Below are positions 13,681 to 28,844 of a DNA stretch of 64,000 nucleotides, one piece after another. Position numbers and translations under genes: made by a program. Under the pieces are notes generated by a model that had not been told where the DNA came from, searched no databases, and was given only the letters and a program-made list of their open reading frames with translations. Origin of the DNA: Rhynochetos jubatus. Its lineage: Eukaryota > Chordata > Aves > Eurypygiformes > Rhynochetidae. Within the stretch, counting starts at the first letter, position 1. Each line of letters starts with the position of its first letter. The stretch spans positions 18,835,700-18,899,699 of the forward strand of contig CM050657.1 of the NCBI GenBank assembly GCA_027574665.1, given 5' to 3'.

Positions 13681-16600
13681 ATGCTTAAAATAACCCTTTG
13701 ATTTAGATAAATGAGCTTCAGAAGCAACTGGCTTTAACATTCTTAATACAATGCATCTCAAAGTCACCTGATGACTTTCTGGTGGTGTCAGTGGGAAGAT
13801 ATGTCTGTTTAGAGATTACAAGTCTAGCACAGAGGTCAGAAGATGTAACTTTGGTTGCATCCTCTGCTAAATGCTGCCTAAAACATTTGTAGACATGGCA
13901 GACTGTCCTGCCATCAGTGTTATGAAGCCACATGTTAATGTGACAGCAATAAGGCCAAGGAAAGGTAATTAGACCCAAAGTGTTTTATGATTCTGAAAAT
14001 ATTCTATGTAAAAGCAGACCTCAGTTGCAGTGGACTTAGATTTTGAGGGGTTTTGTACAGATTCTAAGCAAAAACATTACATTCTATTTGCTGTATATGT
14101 CAGCAACAGAACTGTTAACTATTCCAAGGCTGTGACTGAGAACTACTATTAAAGTTGATAAAACAGCTCCAAAGAAACTGTCATGACCACCACATTGTAC
14201 AATGGCTCATTTACAGGAGTGAAAACATTTTCTTTTGCTTTCCATGACCTTTGAGGAGAGCTCAGCTCCCAGTTTCACATCATAAAAAAAAGGTATCTAG
14301 GGAGGACAGTAAGAGAAATTGTGACATTGTTTTATTTTTTCCATTGATGCACCAGATGACATTTCTTCAAATGATTTTATCTTCTCTAATTTACTGTTTT
14401 CACTACAGCATATCCCTTGGAGTCTATATAAACTAGAGTCCAAGACAAACATAAAGTGAGAATCTTCATTCTTTTCCATTTGCTTTCTAAATGCATTCTA
14501 CGTGAGGAAATTGAATATTCCTTTCTGTAACTTAAAGCATCTTATAAACTGTTGAAAGTAAGAGACATGCTGGCATATACCATTTTAAAGCTAGTGATAG
14601 TCATCTGAACTAATGTGAGGAAAAACCTGACCATTCATCTTGTGAGTTGTTTATGGCAAAACACTGCAATGAAATCAGTTTTGTTTACTTCCCAGTGGGC
14701 ATCTGCTATTCCAGCAGGTACAGATAAGGTGTTTTGCCTTTTTACCATGCTACGCATGTAAGTAGAAGATGCTGTGTGTTTTTCCATACAAACCACTTGC
14801 CTACTGCTCTTACTGCTGCATTTCTATGTACTTGCAGCTTTTTCTTAGACTTTTAGTTCTTAGCTAAAACAATTTTATTTCTAATTTCTAACTTATCTCT
14901 TTAAAATCAGCAAAGTTACCAGCCTGAAAAATCCGTGTGTTACTAATGTTGTGAATGCCCCTTAGGTTTTTCTGGGTTTTTAAGCATACTGCACTCAGTC
15001 CTTGTTTGGGTTCCATACCAGGCTTTCTGCTTCCTTAACTGAGTTCAGTTGTGTGCACGGGAAACAAAAATATAGAGAAATTAAGAGGCATTCATTGGAT
15101 TGTAGTAAATTGATATTCATTGGATGTTACTGTGTATGGCTACCTTATACATTCAAGTTTCATGATTCCGTACAGGACAAAGTTAATTGAGGCAACGAAA
15201 GTGACTTGTAGCTTAACTGAGCACTTCCTCTTGTGGTGACTTTGGATGAAATTATGGTATGATGACACCTCCGAGAATCTCCCCTCAGTTGTTTCAAGTT
15301 GACCATCCAAACTCAGAGGACACTCTTGTGTGATGTGTACGTTGCAAACTTGCATACTGCCAGAATCATTCCCTGAAGCTTAGAAGAAACAAGCTACACT
15401 GTATGTCCCAGTAATATGACTCTGACTAGTAAAAGAAATAGTTTAGAAATAGTTTCCTGTGATAGATATCTATCTAACATAGTAACAGACATCTGGAGAG
15501 GCAAAACAGTTTTATAATGGGTGTAAAATGTGATTACACTTAAAAGGAGTATTGCCCTAAGAACTATGATAAATCAGCACTTATGATGTGGCTTTTAAAG
15601 AGTGAAATCCCAGGATTTTAAACACACACAGGTTTGGGCGTTCTCTTTATGTAACAGTTTTGGTAAAACTATTTTATGATAATAAAGAATTACCCTTAAG
15701 GAAAGAAATTTGTCATCCATGATGTAAATAAAGACAATGGAAGATCACGTTCTAATTAAAAAAAGTCTCAGTAAATGATAATCTACTAAGTGACTTGCCA
15801 ATATGTACATCTATTAGCTGTCACAGCAATGAACCGCAACATGTTTATTAACCAATGCTTGCGGCTCATTTCCACAACGGAGAGACAAAGGTGATTTTTC
15901 CAGCTAGATTCACAACTAAAAGCAGGGGTATGTGGGAATTCTTGACTACACTCAAATGCTCTATGTCTATTTAAAAATGAAATTTAGCATTTTATCATCC
16001 TTCTAACAAAGAATATCAGAATGACCTATACCTTATGTTCTCATTTCTTTTGTTTTAAATAATATATATCAGTAATTTAGTATAATGTAGTGTGTTAAAG
16101 ATGACACTAGTTATTATGATACTCACCTGCTATTATTTTCTCAATTTAATCTTTCATCTGGCTCTTGTCCATCAGAGATTCTCTCTTATTGAGGCCGAGA
16201 GAAATGAAGTCCACAGGCAATAGCAGAGCCAAGGTGATTGTTTTAGAACACCACAGCAGCCCCAGTTATGTTGGTTTCAAACATAAAAATTACAGAGGAA
16301 GAAAAACCAAACCACACAACTGACAACAGAACAAATAGAATTGGGATTGAGACGAGTCTTCCATAGCTCCTTTTTAATACCAGCTGCATGGCCTCATGGG
16401 ACAGATCTATGAAGAGTTCAAAGCATTTTTGGGACAGACAGTTTAGTGCATGAAATTAATAAAATATCAAGTAAAAATCACTCTGGCCCAGACAAAACAG
16501 TCAACTGGCTCCACAATAATCATCCTTTCATCTCCAAATTCAAACCCATGGCACAGCTAGATTCTGTGTTTGTGTTAGCATCTTCTAATCTCTGATACGC

Positions 16601-17444
16601 AAACTTTAGAGTATCTTGTTTCTAAATGCAAGTAACTGGGGATTTACTTCCCTATCATGCACTTCTTAAGGTACTCTATTACCAGCAGGTCTCCAAAGAG
16701 GAGAAAACAGGTATAACTTGAGGAAAATAAAATCTGACGCAAACTCTGGCTCATAGGAATGATAGAAAAAATGTTACAGGATGCTGTGGAAAATATTGCT
16801 CTCTCTAGAAACAAGCTTTAAAGACAGCCAGTATTCATACAATATTGGTATTATACTAGCTTCAAACTTTCTTAATTTTCAGCAGTTTAATTGTGAAGGG
16901 TTGAATGAATACTGAAATCTACCATATCTCTTAGGGATCCCTGTCCAGTTCCTGGACAGTTGTATGAATAAATGTTCAGCTACATCTGTAAACTTCTTTA
17001 GTGACCTCTCCTGTTTCGTACTGTCTGAGTGTCCATACTGCAAATACACCATCACAACAGGAACAAACATTTAGGTATTGATGGTTTTTCAGCTTAATTA
17101 CATTTTCCCTTTAAACAAAAACTCTGAAAATCTGTTCGCTTCCCAGTGAGAGACTGCTGCATGGAAGCTTTTAAATAAATTGCCATTCTACAGGGTTAGT
17201 AACTCAAGACCTTTCATAAGCAGTGTATTAAAATCCATAAATAGAAATCATGAAGTTAACATCATCTCTAACAATCTCTTACAGGTCACGCTTGAGTGTT
17301 CCCAAAGTACTAGCCAAAGTTTCATCAACGAGCCTTTCTTAATCTTACTTAGACTATCTCTAAAATACTATTAAAGTAGGAATCAAGAGGGGAGAATTAT
17401 TTTTTTCAGTGATTTTGTTCTAGCAAAATGTCCAGCACTACATA

Positions 17445-17478
17445 AATGACCTATTCTAGGTCATTGTCAAATGACAAT
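17445..17478. repeat. Two overlapping inverted repeats, one forming an everted TGACCT/AGGTCA pair
   Basis: aatgacct (17445-17452), a 5-base spacer and aggtcatt (17458-17465) are perfect inverse complements. The second palindrome, attgtca-aa-tgacaat (17463-17478), overlaps its end by three bases. The first is an everted pair of nuclear-receptor half sites with spacing 5. Any function is inference. Confidence 0.7.
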
Positions 17479-20400
17479 TTACTCCATATGATGAATAAAG
17501 AGCCCATATAAAAAATTAATTTGGGCTCAATACTTAAAGGTTTAAAATTGACATTCAAAAGGAAATGAAAACCAATAATGTGTGGGTTAAGGATTATCAT
17601 AGGACTCAGGGAGGAAGATGGCTTTGGAAATTAAAGTTGTGTGTTTACAGTAGGATAACCAGTGATAAAAATCATGGCCTATTTTAATAAACAGCGGGAA
17701 TGAGAAAGGAAAGTGGAACACACTGAATACCTGTCTAAATGGCAGTATTTGAACAAAACAAATCAAATCTCTATATGACAGAGGCTCAGTTTTTGTAACA
17801 GCTATAATAGCTTAATCCAAGGCTATTGTTATTTGGTGTAATAGAGACCCCAGAAGAAGAAATAAAATTTTTTATTATTATTCAGATAGTGCATATATTC
17901 TAAAAAAAGAAACTGCAAGCTTTCAAAATGCAAAGGTAGAAACTGTTTTGTTTAAATGAAGAGAGAAATAATATATGCCTTTCCAATCAAGGTAACAAAC
18001 TAATTTTAAAATAATATTAATAATTATTATCAATAGTCAGAGAAATGGTAACTCGTTATAAATGTCAATATCAATATACCAAGAAAATTCCAATCCTATC
18101 TGTTGATGTAATTTTGGGACAGTATACTTTTTGGACAAAGAAATGATGCTTAGATTCAGCTATTCACAAACCATGATTGTCTGGAATTTTGAGGGTTTCT
18201 TTTGGGAGTTTGGGAGGAAGCAGTAGTAATTTATAAGGGAAAAATAGGTATCCATGATCTTAATATGCTTTAAGGAAGTGAATAATACACTTTCAATTTT
18301 TAGCATGGTTTCTCTGACCTTTTCTAAGTATGAAAGTCCATTTTTCCTTTAGTCCTTTCATAACACATAGTATTCAAGACAGTAAGAACAGTAAAATTTC
18401 TGATCAGAAAAAAAGAGGAAGAGCTGTGCAACATCCTGAAAATGCCCAGTCTGCAATGAGAATTTTTTTCCACCTCCTTCAGGTAAAAGAGAGACAGGTC
18501 TCTCAAAATAATGAAAATTGGAATTGGGAACATGTATCAGACAAGGAGATGGGAATGAATGTACAATCAGATGGTCATACAGGTCAAGAAAGTGAGGCTT
18601 ATGATCAGCTCACAAAGCTTGACAAGTCTGTGCATGAGAGACATCTGAATTTTTTGGAGGAAAAATGGTGAGAGAATATATAAGCAGTTGGGGCCTGAAG
18701 GATTTATACCAGCTTACTTTTCTGTAGGGCAAAGTTCCAAGTTAGGTGCCTGCAAATACTTATCAAAACTCATCTTTACAAACCCAGAAGGGACCATTAG
18801 AGTAAGTTCCTCTTTCTCTTGGAATACCGCAAACCAGATATTTGAACATTAAATTCCTCACTCAGAAGCAAGTCTGCAATGAAACTAAAATGCACATAAT
18901 GTGGCGAACTCCACGTGAAACAGGAGATAAATTTCTTGAGAGTTTAGATGTATGGTAAGGCTACGGAAAAATAGCAGCTTTCCCAAATATAAAACACTTC
19001 TTTGTAGCTCAGTCTTTTTCCTGAAGAAAGATTCTGTGGTGTGAGAAAGGGAACCCTCGGCTCATCAAGCTCATTATTCAAGGAGATTCCCCTCTTTTTG
19101 AACTCCTAATAATGCCAAGGAGTCCAGATTCTGCTCTCATATAAGCCGCCAGACTTTTTCAGGTGACTCCAGTGACCAGCTCTCACAATGTCATCGCACA
19201 AACTGGCAGGTGACCGTTGCCAGAAAACTTTATTCGTGTCAGCTCAGTCATCAGTAGGAGGTAACTTGCTGTCATGCACAATTACATTTCAGGGGTAATA
19301 ACACTTCAGTCAAGGATGCACTGCTGGAGGCCCGTAACAATATCGTTCGAGAGAGAGGGTAAGTGGCAAGGCAGAGTCAAAAACTCGCAAAGAAGTTTGG
19401 AGTCTGACTAGGGCACGTGCAGTGTTCATACTCCCAAAGGCAATCAGCTAGCAGTACCCAGCCAATTGCCCAAGCTGTTGTAAATGACATCACGAGGAAG
19501 TATATTCCTACTTTCTTCCTAATTATAACCAAGGAGCTGCATTAAAATTCTTTCTACCATTCTTTATGCGTTTTTCTTATACAAATTACTAAAAAATAAC
19601 ATCAAAGAGGAACAAATGAAGAAGGGAATTGAAAAAAAGAAAGTCTATTAGTAATTTACCCTGAAGGAAAAAAAAACAAACCAAAACAAAACCAAAGGCC
19701 TAGGAAATAAAATAGCCATTCGGTATGTTCTGTGCCAACATAAAAGCAAAAAAAGGAAAAAAAAAAAAGAGTAATTTTCTCAAACATGTTTATGAGTCAG
19801 GAGAAAAATTATCCTTTTTGCCTGCCTAGCTGAGCACCGTCATGGGACACAAGGAAAGCCAGAGGCAAAACCAAAGCAAACAAACTCAAAACCAACACTG
19901 CCTCCCCCCAAACCTTCCCAATCTGTACAAAAAACTTAAACCCATAAATTATGGGGTTTGCCTCACAACAAAAAGGGTCAGAACAAAATTTTTCATACAA
20001 AATCTCTCTTCAAGAGCATTCCTAATTATTTTTTTCTTCAAAGCAGTGAATAGTAACAATAATAATAATAACAGGGTAGGAAGTGGATAAGTGTCTGCAG
20101 AAGTGGTTAGGACCAAGGGTAATACATTAATATGATGTTTTAAGTTGGTGTGCAGTCCCAGTGCACCCAATACAAAGAAAGACATGTCAAAAGTTGCAGA
20201 TAAGTAGATGACATGAAATGATCTATAATAATTATAGAAATGGCCAATTGTGTACCACCTTTGCTTTCCTAATAAGCACATGCTCAGATCTATTTTTAAG
20301 TCCTGACTGACTCACCCTTGTTTGCATTTGATTTCAGTATCACCTGGACCACAGAACAGTCTTCTCTGCAGTTGACTGCATTCAGGATTTAATTATATAT

Positions 20401-21960
20401 TTTTTATTTCCTTTCTCTTTTAAAACAAAATCTTGCCCAGAATTGGAGTTTTTCCATTCAGGTAAGCAAGCAACACCCGTAGAAAAGATTGTATAGCTTT
20501 TGCAGCAAGAATCTTTCACAGTGGCTCATAGGCCAAGTGATGCCATTAGATCTGGTGTCACCAGGGCACTCGTACAGGATAATCTAATAGTAGCTGGAAG
20601 GCTGGTTTCTCCAGCCTTAAGTTCCTATGTGAAACATCCAGACGTGATGCAGGAAAATGAGAAAGTACCAGAAAATCATCTGTCTAAACTAAAATCCCAG
20701 GATAAGTGTTTAACCCATGGAATAATATGATGAAGACAAAAGCCGGAAAGAAACATAGATGTTAGTAAGTCTCTGAATTTTAACTTGTGTCCCCAAAAGT
20801 TCACTAACTCTAGTGTTCTTTCCCATAAAATATGTTATATATAAAGTGTTCCACTTCCTTTATACTGGTCCCTATGGTAACTTTGATAACTTTCATTAGC
20901 AGTTGCCCTTGATTTACCAAAATTTCCTTTTAAATACATTTTAAAGACAGAAGGAACCACTATTAGCACACAGTCATACTCTGAGTAAGAAAAGAATAAT
21001 CTCTATGGTGATCTCTGCAGAGACCAAATGATTCGTATTTACATGATTTGCATGTGATTTAACAACAGCACTAAGAAAGTGAAAAAACAGTATTTCACGT
21101 TTCAGACTGATATATTCTAATTGTGTCCTAGAGATGAAGAGAAGTCTGAGACGGATATTAATAACTTACCAGCTCTAAGCAAAAAATTGAAACATTCATA
21201 CTGTTGGCTGTTTCTGTTGTCACTTATCCATTACCAATGGCATATAAATAACTGATATTTCAGAGACTTTGATCACTACCTACTGTGATCACTACTTTTT
21301 TTCTTGTGTATAATTTCCACACATTCCAAGTAATCATTTATAGGCATGAAGTAAAAATTAATTTCAGGTAGGAATCTAGTTCATCCATTTTTACTAATCC
21401 CTTAAACCCCTTTTCACTTTTATGCATTCGTAGTCCATGTACATTTCAGAAATAGGACATTACTAAAAGAAACCCTTTCCTGGTCAGAATCAAGAATGTG
21501 TGAAAAAGTGCTCTAAAGCAGATGGCTATCTGGGGTGGGGGGGGAAGGAAAAACTGTCATCTCAAACATTTGGATCCTCTAATTATAGATTATTTTACTT
21601 AAATTATTTTATTTATGTTCTGGAGGGACCTATACTTATTTTAATAGTAAGTTTAATTTTAAATTAAATAAAATTTTAAAAGGCATCCCTCTCTGACTGT
21701 TGGAAAGTAAAAAAATATTTTTCTTAAAGATTCCCCATTTCCTGAATATTGTGGTTTTTCTTCTCACAGGCTCAGGGATTTGCAAAAGCAGCATGTGGAA
21801 TATCTGTACTAATGGAATGTTGATCAGCCTGTCAGATGGCTGTTTCGTGCCAGTGTTTTCAGCCGGTTAGATCATTTATGTGGGATTGCTATCTTTGCTA
21901 CTCATGGACCCAGGGCTGGACATACGGAAAGTCTCTTTTCTCGTATCTCACCTGGGATAG

Positions 21961-22010
21961 AGTGTCATCTATATGTTATGAGGAAATTGTGAAGATTAAA
22001 TGTGTTTCAT
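21961..22010 (+). mobile_element. Possible MIR-like 3' fragment
   Basis: The words gaggaaattgtgaagattaaatgtg and cataaagcgatgcga resemble the tgtgaggattaaatgag...gtaaagcgcttag end of MIR-type repeats. The match is short and could be chance. Confidence 0.3.
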
Positions 22011-25000
22011 AAAGCGATGCGATACCTCACGTATATGCCAAGTGTTGCTGCATAAGAACTGTAGCATATACCTGTGGCTGAATGTATGCACATACCGTAA
22101 TATATCAACACATACATGCAAGCACAGACACAGTGCTTCTGCAGTCGGCACAGAGGAGTCACACTGTCTTTCTCACAAAACTGTTTCTGTGACTGACCTA
22201 ATTAAGAATGACAACAACATTGCACATGCAGTGATTACTCTCTATACAAAGTAATTATTAGTATTTAGATAAGTTTCTGATTTCTTCTTTTACATACCAT
22301 CTAAAGCAACAAAATTCTTATGAAATCAGCCACAATTTTTCCCATTATAGAAATTACACTGACTGGTATTGCTTGAAAAAGTCTCTACCTAGATAGGTCG
22401 CATGGAAGATGTCTGCCTAAATCAGCGCAGCTGTTGCTATGCACAATGTATATTTAGCTGGCGCAGTCAAAATCTTGACTGTATTCACCGTCAGGTCTCA
22501 GTGACATTGCGATTTAGAAGACTGACATTTTGGATCACTTTTCTTGCTGATTAGTAAAGCCACTTTTTTTTTTTTTATATATATTCCCTTACCTTTCCTT
22601 GTTGTCTGATAGATGTTGATACTCAAACTCTCAGGCCCTGGATATGGCAAACACATCCGCATGAATGCAATTAATTGAGACAAAACAAACTGGACCACTT
22701 ACTGAGAAAAATATTCATGTACTTAAAACTTGATGAATACTTAAGCTGTTGGCTTGGACTAAAGAAAATTGCATCAATTGTAGGCAAGAGCATTACCTCA
22801 GTAACATCTTCGATGCCCAAGGTCTGCTTGAGGATACACTTGAGAGCACATCATATTTTTTCCTACTGCTTTTCCTGTTTATCATGGAATTGAAACCCGA
22901 GCATGGCATTTTAGTTTCATAGTCTCATACATAAAGGAGCATAGCTGATCAGTTTGCAAACAGATATGAACACTTACATTTTTCTCTGTTGAAGCCATGA
23001 CTTTCATTATTTTCCCATGTGAGCGGAGAGAAAGCATGGCTTCTCTGAAAATACTAAACAAAATGCCTGACTATTTTTACAAAACATTTCCTTAGCCAGT
23101 GGCAAACAAGGTAGATATGGATTAATTCTGAACCCTGATGCAAGATTGGTGGAGTTAAAACATTTCAGCAGGAAGAAAACCAATGATGGGTAAGTCAGAA
23201 AGCAATGCAAGGAGTAAAACAAAAAGAAAGATTAGAATAGGATGGATTAAACTATAGCTGAATTTTTACAGAGATGTAAAAGACCATTTCATAATAAAAT
23301 AGCACTATTGCTACTAGTTCTTGCATGGAGCATCACCCTGTATCAGGGGAAACATGATATCTGCAACAGTTTAATGTTCCAGATAAAACATCGAAGGTCT
23401 TTTTCTGTGATGCATGAGAAAAATCAAGTCAAGAAACTACAAAATATCCGAATATTCCCAATGGCCTGAAATATGAGAATTTCAAAATCAACAAATTTCT
23501 GCGTAAGATAAAGCAGGCAAATTAATCTGGGACACCCCTAGCTGCAAACACTGCAGTAGGAAAGGCACACAGCCATTCTGATTGCAGCTACTCCTAAGAC
23601 CTGCTTGCACTGAAGACACAGGGTAAAGCAGTAATGTATTAGGTCACATCCTACCTCAAATGACCCAAATATTCTCTTAAAATTCCATTCTGCCTTTGTC
23701 AGAAGCCAAATCAGTATGCTGCCCTGTGGCCAGGGTTAGATCTGAATTGTGGTTTTGCCCTGATAAAAAGAGCTTGCCCTTCAGGTTTGATTGGAAGCTT
23801 AAATACCTGTTTTGTTTCAAAATCCTTTGAGAAATCTCACTTTATAATGAACATAAAGTCAAAAAATGTCACTTCTAAGTACGTTTCCTCTATAAAAATT
23901 TTTTTTGGAACAAGCTGTGGTTGCACTGCAGTTCAGCAGTTCACTGCTATCTACAGTAGCTCTTTGTAACTCCACTTTGAAGAGGCCGGAGTCCCACAGG
24001 AAACTATTCTTTCTTCCAGTATATTTGGCATGTTCAGCTGTTAGTGCTCATTATGGTCATTATGAGCTATTACTGCTCATTATGCTGTTAGGCAGATGAC
24101 ACCTAGATTTACTGAACTAATGGTGTTGGGGGTGGAAGAACCTTTCTCTTTAGATACATGAGCGATCAAAAAGGAGAGCTGAAAAGTCTTTGAGACGTGA
24201 GGAAGAAAAAGAGGTCTTGAAAGAAACACTGTGCTTTCAAACTGAAAACAGCCCTATGAAATCACGTGCACCATTCAGCATTATGTGTACACGTCCGTTA
24301 CATTCATCCCCGTCTGCTTCTCTCTCTACTAAGCTCTATAAACCATACATCTCAACTACTAGAAACAACAATTAATCTAAGCTAATTAGAAGAATAATTC
24401 CAATACTACTGTTCTATTTTCTCTGTGCCATCCCTCATGCAATGACACGTTTCACTTTGGTGACTTACTTTACTGATACAACTTCAGATGGCCTTAGGCA
24501 TTACAATTTAATTATTCTCTAAAACAAAAATAGAAATATTGGCATAGGCCAATGAAAATAATATCAAGAGCTTGAAATATCTTGAAGATAATATCAAAAG
24601 CTATACAGCAACGGGACTGCCTGGAAAAAGTATTCAATTACATACTTGCTTTTTCCATTATCTATTAATACAAATCATATACAAACTTGGACACTGAAAA
24701 CACTTACCAGAAAGAAGTAGCAAGCAATGTTTGTCCCATAAAAACTTACAACACAGCGGCCAACAGGTTAAATTGCTTTATAACAGTTATCAACATAGTC
24801 AATTTTTTCAATCATTATTTATTTTTTACAGACTTAGATGAATTATTCTGGGGGGAAGTATATGACTAGCTATGATACCTGATTTAGTTTCATTGAAAAT
24901 TAAGCTTTATTTCACTTGAAATTAAGCATTTTCATGTGAAGGACAAAAGATTCAACACAGTTTCCTGAAAAATAAACATATTATAATGCCAAATCTTCTC

Positions 25001-28000
25001 TTCTATTGCTACTCCAAATGTAAGGATACAGCATACTCTGGCTTTCAGATCCACGCAGGTCCTTTATTAACTTCCCTGTGTCACACAATTCAACACAGCA
25101 CTTGAGCTTCTTGACAAGAAGCCCTAGAATAGAGTCTGAAGGTGTTCTGTACTGCAACAGCTTTAAGTATTACGCACTCACTAGTGTAAAGTGCCTAGTA
25201 TAAGCTGGAGGATCAAGGGAAAGGAAATGCCATTGCTACACGCTACTTGGTGTAGAACAAGAAGGAAGCAAGTAATAATCTTTCCCCTCACAGCTTCCAC
25301 TGAGCTGTGTACAGGCAGGCAGCGAGGCCAATGCTCACTGCCTGAGAAACAAAACTAATGCGATCAAGATGAAAGTGTGGAACAATAGATGTTGTATTAA
25401 TCTGCCCGTTGTATCCCAGAAACCAAATATTTGGACTGTCCATAGCTATAGTATTGGAAATATCAGAGTCACAAGCCCCATCTATCTCTAATGAACCAAA
25501 GAGAAAGTCACTAATGAATTGGTCAGGTATAATTAACAAATGGCTAAATAATATGCAGTGGCATTTGCATAATCCAGCATAGTTTTAACAATCTGGGTAT
25601 GTCCAGTATTGTCTCTTCTGCTGAAAAACAATTGTTTAGGGCATTAAAAATCTTTTTTACAGATACAATAAGCCAAACAGCCTATCACAATGATGTGATA
25701 CAACGTGCCATCTCAAACTTCTGGTGTGTCAGTTCTTTCCTGCTAGCCAATTTTTCAGTGGTGGCAAGCTCTGGAGAAAAAAGTGTGGAATAAATATTCA
25801 TATTCTTCAACCTCTAGCAGATTGGAGTTGTTCTGTCAGTAACAACAGCTTGTATCAACTTTAGGTGGATAACATCATAACAGTAGCAATGTAACATTTA
25901 GAAAAATATAAATAAATACATATTCTGAATTAATTTCCTAATTGTTGATGAAGGAATCCTCTGAACAGCTTTTTGTTTTTAACTGGCCATTGTCTGATGG
26001 CTAATCCTGAACCCATAAATATAATCTAGTGCTTTCCTTACAACTGAGAATTATATTGCCAGATGTCACGAATGCAGTGGACAATTCTGTCAGACTGTAA
26101 ATGCGGGGCTTGATCCAACACAAGTAAAATCAATGAGTTTTTTATTGCTTGCTACACTCAAGGCCATAATTAAAATATATGGTCATACTTTTAAAAGCAA
26201 TCTATGCATTTGTGATATATCTATTCTTAATATGTGATCATCTTGCAACTATCTTGTACATGAAAAAAAGTTAGTATGGGTGTAGCTTTAGCTGAAAAAA
26301 AAAAGTTTTCAGTGATCAGTTTTCATTTCTTTAAAAACAGACCATTTCTATTACTTTGATCCAGTCAAATACTACAAAGGATTTAAGATAATCAAGAACA
26401 GGAAAATAATTTTCCAGTAAGCGTCTTGAGAGTTAGCAGTATTTTAAAATTGATACATGAAAGAAAAATGGTCAAGTTCAAATCACACTTTTTCTGCACT
26501 GAAATTCAAAGAGGAAAAAATATTTATTTTTCCAGGTTCCTTAAGAGCAAACTTTTACTATTTTCTTCATTGTATTCTCCAAGACTGGGATTCCATAAAC
26601 ATCTATTATATGTTAATTTTATACATGTAAGCAATCAAACTGCAATCAGTAGAACTACTCATATTTATAGTTAATCAGGAACAACAGAAATAATGAGCGG
26701 TTATAAAAATCACAAAAACTATAATAGCAACAAAGACCAGGTGTACCAAAAGAAAGGGAACATTAAATTTGGGCTCTTCTAAAGGGTCCAGATTTTTTGC
26801 TCTACTCTTTCTGCTTATTATGCTCTTGAGGTAGCCTTCATTCTATCGCAAACTGTCCTCTTGCTTCTGACTGATGTAAAACTACGGTACTGTCACTGAC
26901 ATCTCTTCAGAGCTGTACCATTGTAAGAGAGAAAAAATCAGCATAAAGTAATCTTTAAAAGCTTTTACTCAGGTGTTATTAGAGAAAGATGTCGAGGTTA
27001 CCCACACCACACGGAACGTGACAACACGTACTACATTAATGAGCAGTGGATGTCGCCCTCAGCAAGGAGCAACGTACAAACAACACAGCTTCAGATCTGA
27101 GAGCATAGTTAATTGTTTGGAAAGTACAAGTGGAAGTAAGAAACATAAAAAGAAGTAGCCTTCTTTCCAAAAGGATGAAAGAGTAGGAGAAAGTGGAAAT
27201 TATAATGCAGGAAAACAGTTGGGTACAGTAGGAAATGTAATTTTGTCTAGCTGAATTGAAAGAAACATTGATTTTCATTTTTTTCTAAGTTACCACATAA
27301 CCTACAATTTCATTCCTGGTTTTAAGTAAATCTATACATTATTAATATTATCAAGATTGCCAACATTGTCCAATATTTTATATAAATCCATTTCTGTCGT
27401 GTTATGTGTTAATGATCATAGTACATAAAAGAAAATATTTAATGAACACATGTTTGAAGTTGCTTTAAATTGCACAAATAGCTAACACACCTATCTTCTG
27501 CATTTTCTTCCTGCGATGTGCCACCAGAACATTTCCTCACACGGTATAAAATAAGGAATTGTGACTTGTATACTGCAGCAAACAACTGATTGTTTGTCCT
27601 GCTGAGTGTTAGTGCTGACCCAGGTAGCAGTGTTTTATAGTCTGAAGATCAAAGTGCAGCTTACCCATCAAAATCACATTCCAGCCTTTGTTTATTGCTC
27701 TCAACCTTTCATCTGTACTTAATGTGCTTCACACAGCACTGAAAAATACAAATATAAAAAATGTTCAGAAAGTGCTGTGTTGGTGAGTGATCTTTATTTC
27801 TTACTTAGGATAGTACTAACAAGTTCTTTGCTTTTCTTGAAATTCTTCCGTTATTAAAACTATGATGATATTCCTTCTAAAAACTGAGTGACTTTATATA
27901 CAAAATACAATTTCTGCTTTCAGAAAAGAGGTACTTCAAGTTGTTTGGTTCACCTTAGCAATATTTATATTAAAAGAGTTAGTATTCATTATTTTATGAA

Positions 28001-28822
28001 GATTTATTTTTAAGGAAATGCAGCAAATAATCAGATATGTTTAAACACTCTCAAGGGAAAAAAAAACAAAACCATTTATCAGTTGTGTTCTTACAGAGAA
28101 ATCCCCAAAGCTGTCTTTAAAACAGCCTTCTAGATTTGGCAAGTTGTTAAGCATGGGACATTTAACCTGCTTTTTGCAACTGCTTCATTCCAAAGCATTT
28201 CACTGCTTGCATTTACTGAGAAGCTGCTATTAAAAGTAACTTCAATCTGCTTTATACATGTCAATTGCAGAAAGCTATTAGCTGTAATTGGCAATTTAAT
28301 TTTTTTTTCCTTTTGCTGCTTTTAGTGTATGATCAGCTTCCAAAAAGCAAGGTTTTAGAATTTCACTAATGTACCCTAAGCAATGTGTTCACCCACGGCG
28401 TAGGCAGTTTTTAGTTAAGAAACTAGTCTTCATCAACATGTGATTTTTCAATATGTGTCAAGAGATGTGAAAAACTATGTGCTCAGGAATTGCCAAATTG
28501 TGTGGAAAAGGCACAGTGAGACGAGTGACAGCACAGAGGAAGCATCCTGGCATGATGAAATCAAAGGAAAAAAAAATAGGATGCCATGTAGGTCAGTGGT
28601 TGGTAGGCTGAACCTAAATAATGGGCATCAACGTAAAACAAGCCAACATTTCATGGGCATAGGTACAGCTTACACTGGATCCTTTCCTAAACAGAAAAGC
28701 AGGAAAAGAAGGGAGAGAAAAAAGTAGTCTTCCATTCACTTACAACTTGCAGTCTTTAGGACTCCTCAAAATCAAGAGCTCCTTTCCAAATTGCAACTGG
28801 AAAAGGTAAAGAATAAGAGTTC

Positions 28823-28844
28823 ACTTGATGTGAACTTGATGTGA
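28823..28844 (+). repeat. Tandem 11-bp duplication
   Basis: acttgatgtga occurs twice in direct succession. It is probably a small slippage or duplication event; no function is suggested. Confidence 0.9.

Noticed and set aside
18330..18671. 113-codon plus-strand reading frame rich in Lys, Glu and Gln
   Set aside because: The composition follows the A-rich DNA, nothing resembles a known protein, and another frame overlaps on the opposite strand.
25288..25539. 83-codon minus-strand frame with a membrane-like segment, considered as a pseudogene or receptor fragment
   Set aside because: I could not place it in any family. A hydrophobic C-terminal stretch alone is not evidence of a gene.
28440..28727. 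95-codon plus-strand frame with a Lys/Arg-rich end
   Set aside because: The basic tail comes from an A/G-rich stretch; no family resemblance and no transcription signal.
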